DNA of 64,000 nucleotides. Source: Kocuria massiliensis (GTDB lineage Bacteria; Actinomycetota; Actinomycetes; Actinomycetales; Micrococcaceae). The notes beneath the pieces are model-generated. The model searched no databases. It had not been told where the DNA came from and saw only the letters and a list, made by a program, of their open reading frames with translations. The position numbers and the translations under genes are program-made. Positions 1-8,631 of the stretch are shown one piece after another (the first letter of the stretch is position 1; every line of letters starts with the position of its first letter). The DNA is taken from NCBI RefSeq assembly GCF_900169715.1, contig NZ_LT835161.1, positions 124,001 to 188,000 of the forward strand, written 5' to 3'.

Positions 1-727
1 CTACGCTCACGTTGAGTCCCGAAACTCCGTGCCTACCGGCGCAGGCCTCGCCTCGAGCGCATCGGGTTTTGCCGCACTAGCGACGGCCGCCAGCTCCGCC
101 TATGGCCTTCCCACGGACACCACGGCCCTCTCCCGATTGGCCCGACGCGGTTCCGGTTCGGCCTGCCGTTCGGTGATCGCGGACCTCGCGGTGTGGCACG
201 CTGGCGACGGTGAGGGCCATGCCGCCGACGCGACGTCGTACGCGGAACAGGTGCCCGGGCCACGGCTCGCGATGGTTATCGCCGTGGTTTCGGCAGCCCA
301 GAAATCGATCTCTTCGCGCGTCGCCATGAAACTCACCGCGGAATCTTCCCCGTTCTTTGACGGATGGGTCTCGGGCACGACGGCAGACCTCGACGACATG
401 CAGGCCGCACTCACCGCTGGCGACTACACACGCGTCGGAGAGTTGACCGAATCCAACGCCTTGCGCATGCACGCGGCGATCAATGGAACTCGACCGGCCA
501 TCCGATATCTCGCGCCCACGTCGGTGGCTCTCTTCGACGCCGCCGCCGAACTGCGCGAGGACGGCCTGGAAGTGTACGCAACCGCCGACGCCGGCCCCAA
601 CGTTGCGATTCTGTGCCGTGAAGACGACCTGGAACGTACCCGCGCCGCCTTCGCCGTCCGGTTCCCGGACCTTGACCTCATCGCCGCCCGCTCGGGGCCG
701 GGGGCGTACCTCACGGAGGGCGAATGA
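1..727 (+). CDS. mvaD: Diphosphomevalonate decarboxylase, 5' truncated by window edge
   Basis: Decarboxylates mevalonate 5-diphosphate to isopentenyl diphosphate, using ATP, in the cytosol. The reading frame is already open at base 2, and the first residues visible include S-R-N-S-V-P-T followed by GAGLASSASGFAALA, the GHMP-kinase-type phosphate loop of this family. The start codon and N-terminal domain (roughly 100 residues) lie upstream of the window, so the ATG-like GTG at 29 is internal. Its TGA overlaps the next start (ATGA, 724-727), so it is translationally coupled to mvaK2. The order D-K2-Fni-HMGR-HMGS matches the actinobacterial mevalonate operon known from Streptomyces, which makes an mvaK1 just upstream likely (inference). 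Confidence 0.93.
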   Translation, partial: YAHVESRNSVPTGAGLASSASGFAALATAASSAYGLPTDTTALSRLARRGSGSACRSVIADLAVWHAGDGEGHAADATSYAEQVPGPRLAMVIAVVSAAQKSISSRVAMKLTAESSPFFDGWVSGTTADLDDMQAALTAGDYTRVGELTESNALRMHAAINGTRPAIRYLAPTSVALFDAAAELREDGLEVYATADAGPNVAILCREDDLERTRAAFAVRFPDLDLIAARSGPGAYLTEGE

Positions 728-1854
728 TCGTCTCCGAGGCGCCGGGCAAGCTCTACGTCCTGGGCGAATATGCGGTGGTCGAACCTGGTCACCGTGCGGT
801 TCTCATCGCCGTCGACCGGCACGTGCGCGTCGAGGTGCTTCCTGCACCGCGCGAAGGAGCCTTGCGCTCGACCGCCAGCTCATCCTCCCTGGTGTGGCGG
901 CATCGTGGCGATGTCTTGGAGATTGACGACGACGTCGCGGGATTTTTCCGCTACCTCATCGCCGCATTGCAGACGGTTGAGGCCCTGCGTCGTGAACGTG
1001 GGATCGAGCCGCAACACTATGAACTTCACGTCAGCAGCGGGCTCGACGACGCCACAACGGGCGCGAAGTTCGGATTGGGATCTTCGGGGGCCGTGACGGC
1101 GGCCGCCGTGGGTGCCATAGGGCGGGTATACGAGATGGACCTGACCCCGGAGCAGTTGTACCGGCTGGCCATGATCGCGACCGTTCAGGTCACCCGCACG
1201 ACCTCGGGCGGGGACCTTGCCGCGAGCTGCCTGGGTGGCTGGGTTTCGTACTCCTCCCCTGACCGTGACTGGCTGGCTGCCGCGTCGACAGAGCGCGGCG
1301 TCGAAGAGCTCTTGTCAATTCCGTGGCCCGGTCTTAGTCTGCAGCGGCTCGATGGGCCCGACGGTCTCCTCGACGTTTCGCCGCTGGACGTCCGTGTGGG
1401 ATGGACCGGAGAACCCGCCGACACCCCGGAACTCGTGGGAAAAATGCGTCAGAAGGCACCGATCCCGGCCGAGCTCTTGGCGCGCAGCGATTCTCGAGTT
1501 GAAGCCTTCAGCAAGGCTCTGACCACCGGAAACGTGTCTGACATCGGAACTATCGTGGCCGAGGCTCGGGCGATTTTGGGAGAATTGGCCGAACAACGAG
1601 GCACCGTGATCGAAACCCAGGAATTAACGGCGCTCGTCGAAGCCGCGTTATCCGTGGGTTGGTGGGCCAAGTCTTCCGGATCTGGGGGTGGGGATTGCGG
1701 CATGGCCATTGCCCCCGCCGGTACACCGTCCACCAGCCTGGACCGTGCCTGGGAACGTGCCCATATTCGCCCCCTGGACCTTCGCGTATCTTCTCGAGGA
1801 CTCACGACCTATACCGAAAACGCCCGCTCCACCAACCCGAGGGACGCCGCATGA
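724..1854 (+). CDS. mvaK2: Phosphomevalonate kinase (GHMP family)
   Basis: Phosphorylates mevalonate 5-phosphate to the diphosphate that MvaD decarboxylates. The 376-residue protein opens with the GHMP substrate-loop pattern APGKLYVLGEYAVVEPG (residues 6-22). The glycine-rich ATP loop KFGLGSSGAVT is at about 115-125, and a second glycine-rich motif SSGSGGGDC lies near the C-terminus. Length is normal for the family. It overlaps mvaD by ATGA at its 5' end and fni by ATGA at its 3' end (1851-1854), so the three are one tightly coupled transcript. Nothing in the gene looks damaged. Confidence 0.93.
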   Translation: MIVSEAPGKLYVLGEYAVVEPGHRAVLIAVDRHVRVEVLPAPREGALRSTASSSSLVWRHRGDVLEIDDDVAGFFRYLIAALQTVEALRRERGIEPQHYELHVSSGLDDATTGAKFGLGSSGAVTAAAVGAIGRVYEMDLTPEQLYRLAMIATVQVTRTTSGGDLAASCLGGWVSYSSPDRDWLAAASTERGVEELLSIPWPGLSLQRLDGPDGLLDVSPLDVRVGWTGEPADTPELVGKMRQKAPIPAELLARSDSRVEAFSKALTTGNVSDIGTIVAEARAILGELAEQRGTVIETQELTALVEAALSVGWWAKSSGSGGGDCGMAIAPAGTPSTSLDRAWERAHIRPLDLRVSSRGLTTYTENARSTNPRDAA

Positions 1855-2999
1855 TTCGAAGCCGCAAAGACGACCATCTGAACTACGCCGCGGCCCAGCA
1901 GCGAGAGGCGCCGTCGCACACCGAGTGGGACGACGTCCGGCTCGTACACCACGGCCTGGCAGGCATCGACGTGGATCAGGTCAGCATCGCGACGTCTCTT
2001 CCCCGCGGGATCGAGTGGTCCTTGCCGTTCTATATCAACGGCATGACGGGCGGAACCGAGACCACCGGGAAAGTCAACGCGGCCCTCGCGGAGGCAGCCG
2101 CTGAGACGGGCATCGCGATTGCCACGGGCTCGATGAGCATCTATCTCCGCGACGAATCTGTGCTTCCGACATTCCGCGTGCTTCGGGACAAGAACCCCAA
2201 CGGATTTGTGATGGCTAACCTCAGCGCGGACGCCACACCCGACGCGGCGCACCGCGTCGTTGAGGCCATGGAAGCCGACGCGCTGCAGATTCACATCAAT
2301 TCCGTTCAAGAGACGGTCATGCCTGAAGGGTCCCGAGGTTTTGGCGCCTGGAGCGACAATATCGCCGCGCTCGTGGAGAGCCTTCCCGTTCCCGTGGTCG
2401 TCAAGGAGGTCGGCTTCGGCTTGTCCCGCGAAACGATCGCGCAGCTCGGCACCTTAGGCGTGGAGATCGCCGATGCCGCGGGAAACGGCGGAACCAATTT
2501 TGCCCGGGTCGAGAATGAACGCCGAGCTGGAAAGGACTACGCCTTCCTCGCCGATTTCGGCCAGTCGGCCCCCGCTTCCCTGCTCGACGCCGCGACCCAT
2601 GGAGAGTTCGCGGATATCGCCGCGCAGTGAACCCGGCCGAGTCGAGATGCCGGGCGGCTGCGGCCGGCCTCGGGGGGCGTGCGTCACCCCTACGACGTCG
2701 TCCGCGGATTGGCCTTGGGTGCCCGTGCCGTGGGTGTTGCGGGAACGTTCTTACACACCGTCCTCGGAGAAGCTGGCCTGGATGCCGGTGCCGATGGCAC
2801 ACGCCGACTCATCGCCCAGATCACTGACTGGCAAGAGCGGCTGCACGAAATGTACGCGATGTTCGGGGCCCGCACTACAGCGGACCTCCGGACCACGGAC
2901 GTGTTGATCAGCGGCGAACTGGCGCACGCGGCCCAGCTGCGCGGCGTCCATCCCTCGTCGTTGGCGAACCGGCGGGCAGCCGCGCGGACGGCACATTAG
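1851..2999 (+). pseudogene. fni: Type II isopentenyl-diphosphate delta-isomerase with in-frame TGA
   Basis: FMN- and NADPH-dependent isomerase that interconverts IPP and DMAPP. The N-terminal part is intact: RKDDHLNYA near residue 4, the INGMTGG FMN loop, SADATPD, QIHINSVQE, VVKEVGFG, then AAGNGGTNFARVE. Codon 260 (2628-2630) is TGA. The same frame then stays open to TAG at 2997-2999 and carries the conserved C-terminal FMN-phosphate region ASGGVRHPYDVVRGLALGA. No frame change is needed to resume, but the stretch between the stop and ASGG is about a dozen residues longer than in other Fni proteins I recall and looks unrelated, so a pair of compensating indels is also possible. As written, the gene would make a 259-residue product lacking essential FMN contacts. 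Sequencing error, true pseudogene or readthrough cannot be told apart here. Confidence 0.8.
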
Positions 3000-3017
3000 A
3001 CCATGACCGGAGGAAGA

Positions 3018-4064
3018 ATGCACGAACCTTTCCAGACCCCCATCCCGACCCAGTGGATTGGCCCGATCCGTTTGAGCGGCAACGTGGTCGACGGTGAAGA
3101 GGTCGAGGTCCCTTTGGCGACCTACGAAACCCCGTTGTGGCCCTCGGTCAAACGCGGCTCCAAAATCTCCCGCCTGGTGGAAGGCGGCATCCGGGCGACC
3201 CTCGTGGACGATCGCATGACGCGGTCGGTCTATTTCGAGGCACCTGACGCCGGCGCAGCGTACCGGGTAGCCCAGGAGTTGGATTCCCGGCGCGACGACC
3301 TTCAAGCCGTCGTGGCAGGGGCCTCCCGCTTTGCGCGACTCATTGACCTGCACTTCCAGTACGCCGGCAATCTCTTGTTTGTGCGCTTTGACTTCACGAC
3401 CGGCGATGCGTCGGGGCACAACATGGTCACGCTCGCCGCGGATAATCTCATGCCGTGGATCCTCCAGGAATACCCCGAGCTTCGGTACGGCTCGATCTCC
3501 GGGAATTTCTGTTCGGACAAGAAGCCGACGGCGGTCAACGGCATCCTGGGCCGCGGTAAAAACGTGGTCACCGAGATGTTGATCCCGCGCGACGTCGTTC
3601 GGCGATTCTTGAAGTCCACCCCGGAACGCATCGCTGACCTGAACACACGCAAAAACTTGGTCGGTACCAACCTCGCCGGCGGGCTTCGTTCGGCGAACGC
3701 CCACTACGCCAACATGCTCCTCGCGTTTTACCTGGCGACCGGACAGGACGCGGCGAATATCGTCGAAGGCTCCCAAGGCATCACCACCGCCGAGGTCCGC
3801 GACGCAGATCTCTACTTCGCCTGCAACCTGCCGAATCTGATCGTGGGTACCGTGGGTAACGGAAAGGGGGCCGGGCTCGAGATCGTCGAGGACGGCCTGC
3901 GTCGATTGGGCTGCCGTGAGGACCGCGAACCCGGCCTCAACGCCCAACGGCTAGCGGTTTTGTGCGCCGCCTCGGTATTCTGCGGGGAACTGTCCCTGTT
4001 GGCCGCACAGACCAACCCCGGTGAGCTCATGGAGGCTCACGTCAAGATCGAAAGGAATCGATAG
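3018..4064 (+). CDS. mvaA: Hydroxymethylglutaryl-CoA reductase (Streptomyces type)
   Basis: Reduces HMG-CoA to mevalonate with two NAD(P)H, the committed step of the pathway. The 348-residue catalytic domain has no membrane anchor and shows the expected residues: Glu37 in ATYETPLWPS, the Lys pair in CSDKKPTAVN (168-169), Asp244 in TGQDAAN, and the catalytic His341 in ELMEAHVKIER. TTGDASGHNM and VGTVGNGKG are also conserved. The ATG at 3018 is preferred over the one at 3003, because GGAGGAAG (3009-3016) sits just before it and because this N-terminus lines up with the remembered Streptomyces enzyme. It follows fni by 18 bases and abuts mvaS. Confidence 0.93.
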   Translation: MHEPFQTPIPTQWIGPIRLSGNVVDGEEVEVPLATYETPLWPSVKRGSKISRLVEGGIRATLVDDRMTRSVYFEAPDAGAAYRVAQELDSRRDDLQAVVAGASRFARLIDLHFQYAGNLLFVRFDFTTGDASGHNMVTLAADNLMPWILQEYPELRYGSISGNFCSDKKPTAVNGILGRGKNVVTEMLIPRDVVRRFLKSTPERIADLNTRKNLVGTNLAGGLRSANAHYANMLLAFYLATGQDAANIVEGSQGITTAEVRDADLYFACNLPNLIVGTVGNGKGAGLEIVEDGLRRLGCREDREPGLNAQRLAVLCAASVFCGELSLLAAQTNPGELMEAHVKIERNR

Positions 4065-5270
4065 TTGAGCACTCACACGAATCATGAGCAGGCCGGCGAG
4101 GAAGCCGGCGTGCCCACCGCGGGTATCCAAGACATCGCCTTCGCGACCGGTCACTACAGCTTCGATCTGAAGAACTTGGCCGACCAGCACGAGATTGACG
4201 TCAATAAGTTCTACGTCGGTATCGGACAGGAGACGATGAGCATCCCGGCCTCGGACGAAGACATCGTGACGATGGGTGCCGCGGCGGCCCAGCGCATCAT
4301 TGAACGGAACGGCACCGAGGGCATCCGCACGCTCCTGTTTGCGACCGAGTCGGGAATCGACCAGTCCAAGTCGGCGGGCGTGTACGTGCACGGGCTCCTG
4401 AAGTTGCCGCGCGAAATCCGCACGATCGAGACCAAAATGGCGTGCTACGGGGCGATTGGTGCCTTGCAGATGGCCCTGGGGCTCGTGGCCCGGAATCCGA
4501 AGGAAAAGGTTCTGGTGATCGCCGCCGACGTCGCGCGCTACGACATCGACACTTCTGGAGAACCGACCCAGGGTGCGGCCGCCGTCGCCTTCCTGGTCCA
4601 GGCCTCCCCGGACATTTTGGCCATCGAGTCCTCGCAGGGCGTGTACACGAGCGACGTTCAGGATTTCTGGCGTCCGAATTTCCGAAACACGGCGTTGGTG
4701 GACGGCAAGTTCTCTGTCGGTGCGTACATGGACGCCTTGGTGGGCGCGTGGCACGATTACCGGGACCACGACGGCGTCGACTTCGACGAGATCGACTGGT
4801 TCTGTTATCATCAGCCGTTCACGAAGATGGCGGTCAAGGCCCACATGCGGCTGACCCGGGAAGCCGGTGTTCCCCTGGATAAGCCCGAGGCGGCCCAGGC
4901 CCTGGAACCGACATTCGGCTACAACAAGCAGCTCGGCAACAGCTACTCCGCCTCGATCTTCTTGGGGTTCCTGGCGTTGCTGGACTCTGAGAAGGACCTT
5001 GAAGGCCAGCGCGTGGGCTTCTTCTCCTACGGTTCTGGCGCCGTCGCGGAGTTCTTTACCGGCATCATCCAGCCCGGATACCGCAAGCATCTGCGGGCTC
5101 AAGAGCATCAGGCGATCTTGGATGCCCGCGTGCCGATCGGTTACGACCGGTACCGAGTACTGCACCCGGGAACCTTGGTGCAGCCGCTGGACAACTATCG
5201 CACCGAGCGCGAGACCCAGGGGCCGTTCCGCTTCGAGGGCGTGAGCGAAGGGTCGCGGCTCTACCGGTAG
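4065..5270 (+). CDS. mvaS: Hydroxymethylglutaryl-CoA synthase
   Basis: Condenses acetyl-CoA with acetoacetyl-CoA to HMG-CoA, feeding the reductase upstream in the operon. In the 401-residue thiolase-fold protein, the nucleophile is Cys127 in ETKMACYGA, the general base is Glu95 in ATESGIDQSK, and the His is H249 in CYHQPFTKMA. GNSYSASIFLG near 290 is also typical. The start is a TTG directly after the HMGR stop, supported by AAAGGAA at 4051-4057. No better ATG exists before the conserved GIQDIAFATGHY. The 3' end overlaps the convergent membrane-protein gene by 10 bases. This appears to be the last gene of the mevalonate operon. Confidence 0.93.
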   Translation: MSTHTNHEQAGEEAGVPTAGIQDIAFATGHYSFDLKNLADQHEIDVNKFYVGIGQETMSIPASDEDIVTMGAAAAQRIIERNGTEGIRTLLFATESGIDQSKSAGVYVHGLLKLPREIRTIETKMACYGAIGALQMALGLVARNPKEKVLVIAADVARYDIDTSGEPTQGAAAVAFLVQASPDILAIESSQGVYTSDVQDFWRPNFRNTALVDGKFSVGAYMDALVGAWHDYRDHDGVDFDEIDWFCYHQPFTKMAVKAHMRLTREAGVPLDKPEAAQALEPTFGYNKQLGNSYSASIFLGFLALLDSEKDLEGQRVGFFSYGSGAVAEFFTGIIQPGYRKHLRAQEHQAILDARVPIGYDRYRVLHPGTLVQPLDNYRTERETQGPFRFEGVSEGSRLYR

Positions 5271-6037
5271 GAACGGTCCGAGGAGGCCGGCGTACTGCGG
5301 ACTCGAGCCAACGTACGCCGGACCATCCTCATGGTCATGACCATTCCGAGCACGATGGCGGCGATGGGCAGAACCTGCGTCCACACATAGGCGTTGTCGA
5401 AGGAATTCTGGGAAATCGCGAAGGCCTTAGAACCGGCTTCGATCATGAGGATCGCGGCCCAAACGAGGCACACCTGACGCTGGAGCTTGCGAAATCCGGG
5501 GACATTCGCCCATAGGTCTCGCCACCAGGCGAGGCCCTCGGGGGTGCCTCCCGTCGCGAATCGTTGGCCGTACCAGTACGTCACGGGCTTACCGACCACC
5601 GTGCTGGCCGCGAAGATCACGGCGATGATCCCCGTCACGAAACAATCCTTGTACAGCAGGACTTTCGCGTCGTGGCTTCCGAGCAACGCGACCCCCGCGG
5701 AAAGCAGATTGAAGACCAGGATCGCCAGTGATGCCCCTCCGAGGACGCGAGTCTTGGCCCAGTAGATGACCCCGCCCACCAACGGCGGAAGCATAGACCA
5801 CAGGTATGCCGCGAATTCCGTGCCGCCGTGGGAGGTCACCCATTGCACCACCAGTATCGACGCGACGATTTCGGCGGCCGTCAGCGCCCACATGAAGAGG
5901 TTGTTGCGGACGGAGAAGCGCGGGGGCTTCTTCGCGCCCTCGGCGGCATCGTGCGATGAGGTTCCCGGGGTTGGTTGTTCCGTCGGTTTTGGGGTCGAAT
6001 ACTCGATGTCACGTGGGGCGACGTTCGTGATGTCCAT
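5261..6037 (-). CDS. VC0807-like multi-pass membrane protein, function unknown
   Basis: A 258-residue integral membrane protein resembling the loosely characterised VC0807-type family. After a polar, Pro/Thr-rich N-terminal tail (about 45 residues) come roughly six hydrophobic segments: LFMWALTAAEIVASILVV, YLWSMLPPLVGGVIYW, LAILVFNLLSAGVALL, FVTGIIAVIFAASTVV, VCLVWAAILMIEAG and VLPIAAIVLGMVMTM. In between is the recognisable YWYGQRFATGGTPEG...WRDLWANVPGFRK loop. The C-terminus is basic and Ser-rich. No catalytic motif is visible. The neighbours (mevalonate operon, beta-lactamase) give no functional hint. The start at 6037 follows GGGGAT. Confidence 0.7.
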   Translation of the reverse strand: MDITNVAPRDIEYSTPKPTEQPTPGTSSHDAAEGAKKPPRFSVRNNLFMWALTAAEIVASILVVQWVTSHGGTEFAAYLWSMLPPLVGGVIYWAKTRVLGGASLAILVFNLLSAGVALLGSHDAKVLLYKDCFVTGIIAVIFAASTVVGKPVTYWYGQRFATGGTPEGLAWWRDLWANVPGFRKLQRQVCLVWAAILMIEAGSKAFAISQNSFDNAYVWTQVLPIAAIVLGMVMTMRMVRRTLARVRSTPASSDRSYR

Positions 6038-6133
6038 ATCCCCAGCATGGTCGCGTTTCGAGGCGGGTACATCTATCGAAAGTCATGATCTGCCCATGAC
6101 AAGTGTCATGACACCCCCACGGCCCGCGCCGTA

Positions 6134-7069
6134 TTAGCCCAGAACGATCGGGGTGACGATGCGGGTCGCCTCCGCGATGGCTTCCTTCTGTAGGGCGGTG
6201 TCTTGAGTGTGGCTTGAAACCGTGAAGATCGAGAGAATCACCGGTGACCCCTTCGTAGGCCACAAGACCGCGACGTCGTTGGACTCACCGTGTGATCCGG
6301 CCCCGGTCTTATCGCCCACCGTCACGCCGTCGGGCACCCCGGCGCGAATCTGATCGGCTCCGGTGGTATTTGCTTTTAGCCACGTCGTCAGGCGCAACCG
6401 ATGCTCGGGGGTCAGCACCGACTCCAGGGCGAGGTTTCCCAAGGTGGTGCAGAAGGCCGACGGGGTGGTGGTGTCCAGGTCTGCATCGGCATCGTTCAGG
6501 GTCGGTTCGGTACGATCCACGCGCGTGACGACGTCGCCCGCTCCGCGCACAAATTCCGTCACCGCGCTCGGGCCTCCACACACCTCGACGAGTAGATTCG
6601 CGGCGGTATTGTCGCTGACCGTGATCGCTGCGTGGCAGAGGTCTTCCACGCTCATGGAACCGCCCACGTGCTGGCTCGTGACGGGGGCGTAGGCGAGAAT
6701 ATCGTCGGCGGCGATGGGTATGTGGCGGGTCAATAGCGTCGAGTCGCTTGCGGCGCGATGGAGGATCGCTGAGACCGCGAGGACCTTTCCGACCGAGCAG
6801 AAGAGGAACCGCTCGGTGGACCGATAACCGAAGCGAACCTGGGTCCCGGTGTTGATCGCGTGGACGCCAATGCGGCCGTCGAGCCGCGTTTCGAGGTCGC
6901 GGAGCTTCTGTGCCGCATCGAGGCGGTGGGAATTCTCCGTCGGGTTGTACGCCGAGGCCGACGTGGTGCCGGCGTATGCCAGCGGGATGAGTGCCGTGGC
7001 CCCAGCGAGGAGGCTGCGGCGGGAGGTGGAGCGTCCCGGGAGGTGCTGGCGACGAGGTGAGGAAGTCAA
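6134..7069 (-). CDS. Class A beta-lactamase with twin-arginine signal
   Basis: A serine hydrolase predicted to open beta-lactam rings outside the cytoplasmic membrane. All class A landmarks are present: the active-site tetrad Ser-Val-Gly-Lys (92-95), S-D-N (152-154), the omega-loop E-P-T-L-N (188-192) carrying the deacylation Glu, and K-T-G (254-256). The N-terminus has twin arginines in STSRRSLLAGAT (R17-R18), a hydrophobic stretch and an ASA-type cleavage site, so Tat export of a folded enzyme is expected. I start at the TTG at 7069 because GGAAAGAG lies 5 bases upstream. A TTG at 7102 would add 11 residues without a ribosome site. The SVGK tetrad differs from the common STFK. No resistance regulator or mobile element is adjacent, so it looks like an intrinsic chromosomal enzyme. 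Confidence 0.88.
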   Translation of the reverse strand: MTSSPRRQHLPGRSTSRRSLLAGATALIPLAYAGTTSASAYNPTENSHRLDAAQKLRDLETRLDGRIGVHAINTGTQVRFGYRSTERFLFCSVGKVLAVSAILHRAASDSTLLTRHIPIAADDILAYAPVTSQHVGGSMSVEDLCHAAITVSDNTAANLLVEVCGGPSAVTEFVRGAGDVVTRVDRTEPTLNDADADLDTTTPSAFCTTLGNLALESVLTPEHRLRLTTWLKANTTGADQIRAGVPDGVTVGDKTGAGSHGESNDVAVLWPTKGSPVILSIFTVSSHTQDTALQKEAIAEATRIVTPIVLG

Positions 7070-7140
7070 GGAATCTCTTTCCGTTCTGGCGAAGAGATGC
7101 AAGTGATGAAGTCACAGGGTAGCAACCCATGCTCCGAGAA

Positions 7141-7177
7141 TCTGACGGGCGGACTCCCGTGGGAGCCGCCCATCAGA
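7141..7177 (-). terminator. Strong hairpin terminator downstream of ackA
   Basis: Nested inverted repeats: outer arms TCTGA/TCAGA, middle arms GGGCGG/CCGCCC, inner arms CTCCC/GGGAG around a GT loop. It begins four bases after the ackA stop on the minus strand and is followed there by a short T-rich stretch. It separates ackA from the beta-lactamase gene downstream on the same strand. Confidence 0.8.
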
Positions 7178-7180
7178 GGG

Positions 7181-8416
7181 TTAGTTTCGGATGCGTGCGG
7201 TCACGAGACCGGCCGTGGCCTCGGCGATGGCACGTTCCTCGTCGGTCGGTACCACCAGAACAGGTATCGCCGACTCCGAGGTGGAGATCACACGAATCTC
7301 TCCCGAACGGACCAGATTAGCCTCGTCGTCGAGGTGGATGTCGAGCGCGCGGAGCTGATCCACCACGAGCTGGCGGAACTCCGGAGAATTCTCACCAATA
7401 CCGGCGGTAAAGATAAGAGCCTTCATGCCGCCGACGGCCACGTGGTAACCGCCGATGTACTTGGCCAAACGGTAGGCGGCCATGTCGATCGCCAACGTCG
7501 CCTTGTCGTCGCCGGATTCGGCTCGTTGCTCCAAATCTCGCATGTCGTTAGATCCGCCCAGCGCCACGAGACCGGACTCCTTGTTGAGAATCCGGTCAAG
7601 TTCCTCGGCGGTCATCGACTTGTCGCGCGTGAGAATTCCGGTCAGGACCGAAGGGTCGACGTCGCCGGCGCGGGTTCCCATGATGAGCCCGGCGAGGGGC
7701 GTGTACCCCATGGAGGTGTCCACGGACTGGCCGGATTGAATGGCCGTGACCGACGCGCCGTTGCCCAGGTGCGCCACCACGGCGTCGAAGGATTCTCGCT
7801 CCACGCCCAGAAACTCAGCGGCCTTGCCCGTGACGTAGTCGTGGCTGGTGCCGTGGAAACCGTAGCGGCGGATGCCATGCAGGCGGTAGAAGGAATCGGG
7901 GATCGCGTAGCGCCAGGCTTTTTCGGGGAGAGACCGGTGGAAGGCAGTGTCGAATACGACGACCTGCGGAAGGTTCGGCCACTTCTTCTCGACAGCGCGC
8001 AGGCCCAAGGCCGCGGCCGGATTGTGCAATGGAGCCAAGGGGGCGAGGCGCTCGATGGCGCGAACGATTTCGTTGTTGACGATCACGGGTGCGGAGAACC
8101 GCTCGCCTCCGTGGACCACACGGTGGCCGACGGCGTCGATCGTTCTACCCTCGAGGGCCTCGTCGAGGCGCTCAGCCATGAGGTCCAGCGCCTGCGCGTG
8201 ATCGGCGATCTCGCCGCCTTCACCAATGTTCTCGATCAAGCCCTTGGTGAGAACCTGGCCGCCATCCGCGCCGACGGTCGCTCTTTCGAGCGTGATCCGT
8301 TCGTTGATCGCGGGCATCGAGGATGTGTACGGAGCGAGCTGTTCTTCCTCCGTGGCGACCTCGCGCACTTGATACTTGATGGAGGAGGAACCCGAATTAA
8401 TGACCAGGACGAGCAT
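7181..8416 (-). CDS. ackA: Acetate kinase
   Basis: Transfers phosphate from acetyl phosphate to ADP, giving acetate and ATP in overflow metabolism, or runs in reverse for acetate assimilation. The 411-residue protein has the diagnostic N-terminus VLVINSGSSSIKYQV (Asn7), VGHRVVHGGERF around residues 100-110, VVFDTAFHRSLPEKAWRYA, RRYGFHGTSHDYV, and the acetokinase glycine-rich site FTAGIGENSPEFR near the C-terminus. The ATG is preceded by AAGGGAA. Its usual partner pta lies about 2.7 kb away on the same strand, with three or four unrelated genes between, so the pair is not an operon here. Confidence 0.95.
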   Translation of the reverse strand: MLVLVINSGSSSIKYQVREVATEEEQLAPYTSSMPAINERITLERATVGADGGQVLTKGLIENIGEGGEIADHAQALDLMAERLDEALEGRTIDAVGHRVVHGGERFSAPVIVNNEIVRAIERLAPLAPLHNPAAALGLRAVEKKWPNLPQVVVFDTAFHRSLPEKAWRYAIPDSFYRLHGIRRYGFHGTSHDYVTGKAAEFLGVERESFDAVVAHLGNGASVTAIQSGQSVDTSMGYTPLAGLIMGTRAGDVDPSVLTGILTRDKSMTAEELDRILNKESGLVALGGSNDMRDLEQRAESGDDKATLAIDMAAYRLAKYIGGYHVAVGGMKALIFTAGIGENSPEFRQLVVDQLRALDIHLDDEANLVRSGEIRVISTSESAIPVLVVPTDEERAIAEATAGLVTARIRN

Positions 8417-8552
8417 GGTGTTCCCTTCGCGTCAAAAACGTATGTAGCCCAATTATTCCACCGTCATATCGCCGTGGGGGTCTCTGTGGGCGTCGTCTCC
8501 CTCAGTGTGGGTACAGCGGGGCATACCCGATCTTGCGGAAGATGCATTAATA

Positions 8553-8575
8553 GAACAAAATTGTTCGCCTAGGCG
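8553..8575. promoter_or_regulatory. Two abutting palindromes in the ackA/FMN-reductase divergent region
   Basis: GAACAA-AA-TTGTTC (8553-8566) is a perfect 14-bp palindrome and CGCCTAGGCG (8566-8575) is a perfect 10-bp one sharing its first base. They lie about 60 bases before the FMN reductase start and 135 bases before ackA. The arrangement suggests an operator, but the binding protein is unknown. Confidence 0.45.
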
Positions 8576-8631
8576 TACTTTTATCAGGACCGTGCCACCG
8601 CTCGTCGGGGCGCAGAAAGGATTCGGTCGTC

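Noticed and set aside
2628-2630. Selenocysteine or programmed readthrough at the fni TGA
   Set aside because: Fni has no Cys or Sec at this position, the surrounding residues are not family-like, and no stem-loop directly follows the codon. Error or mutation is simpler.
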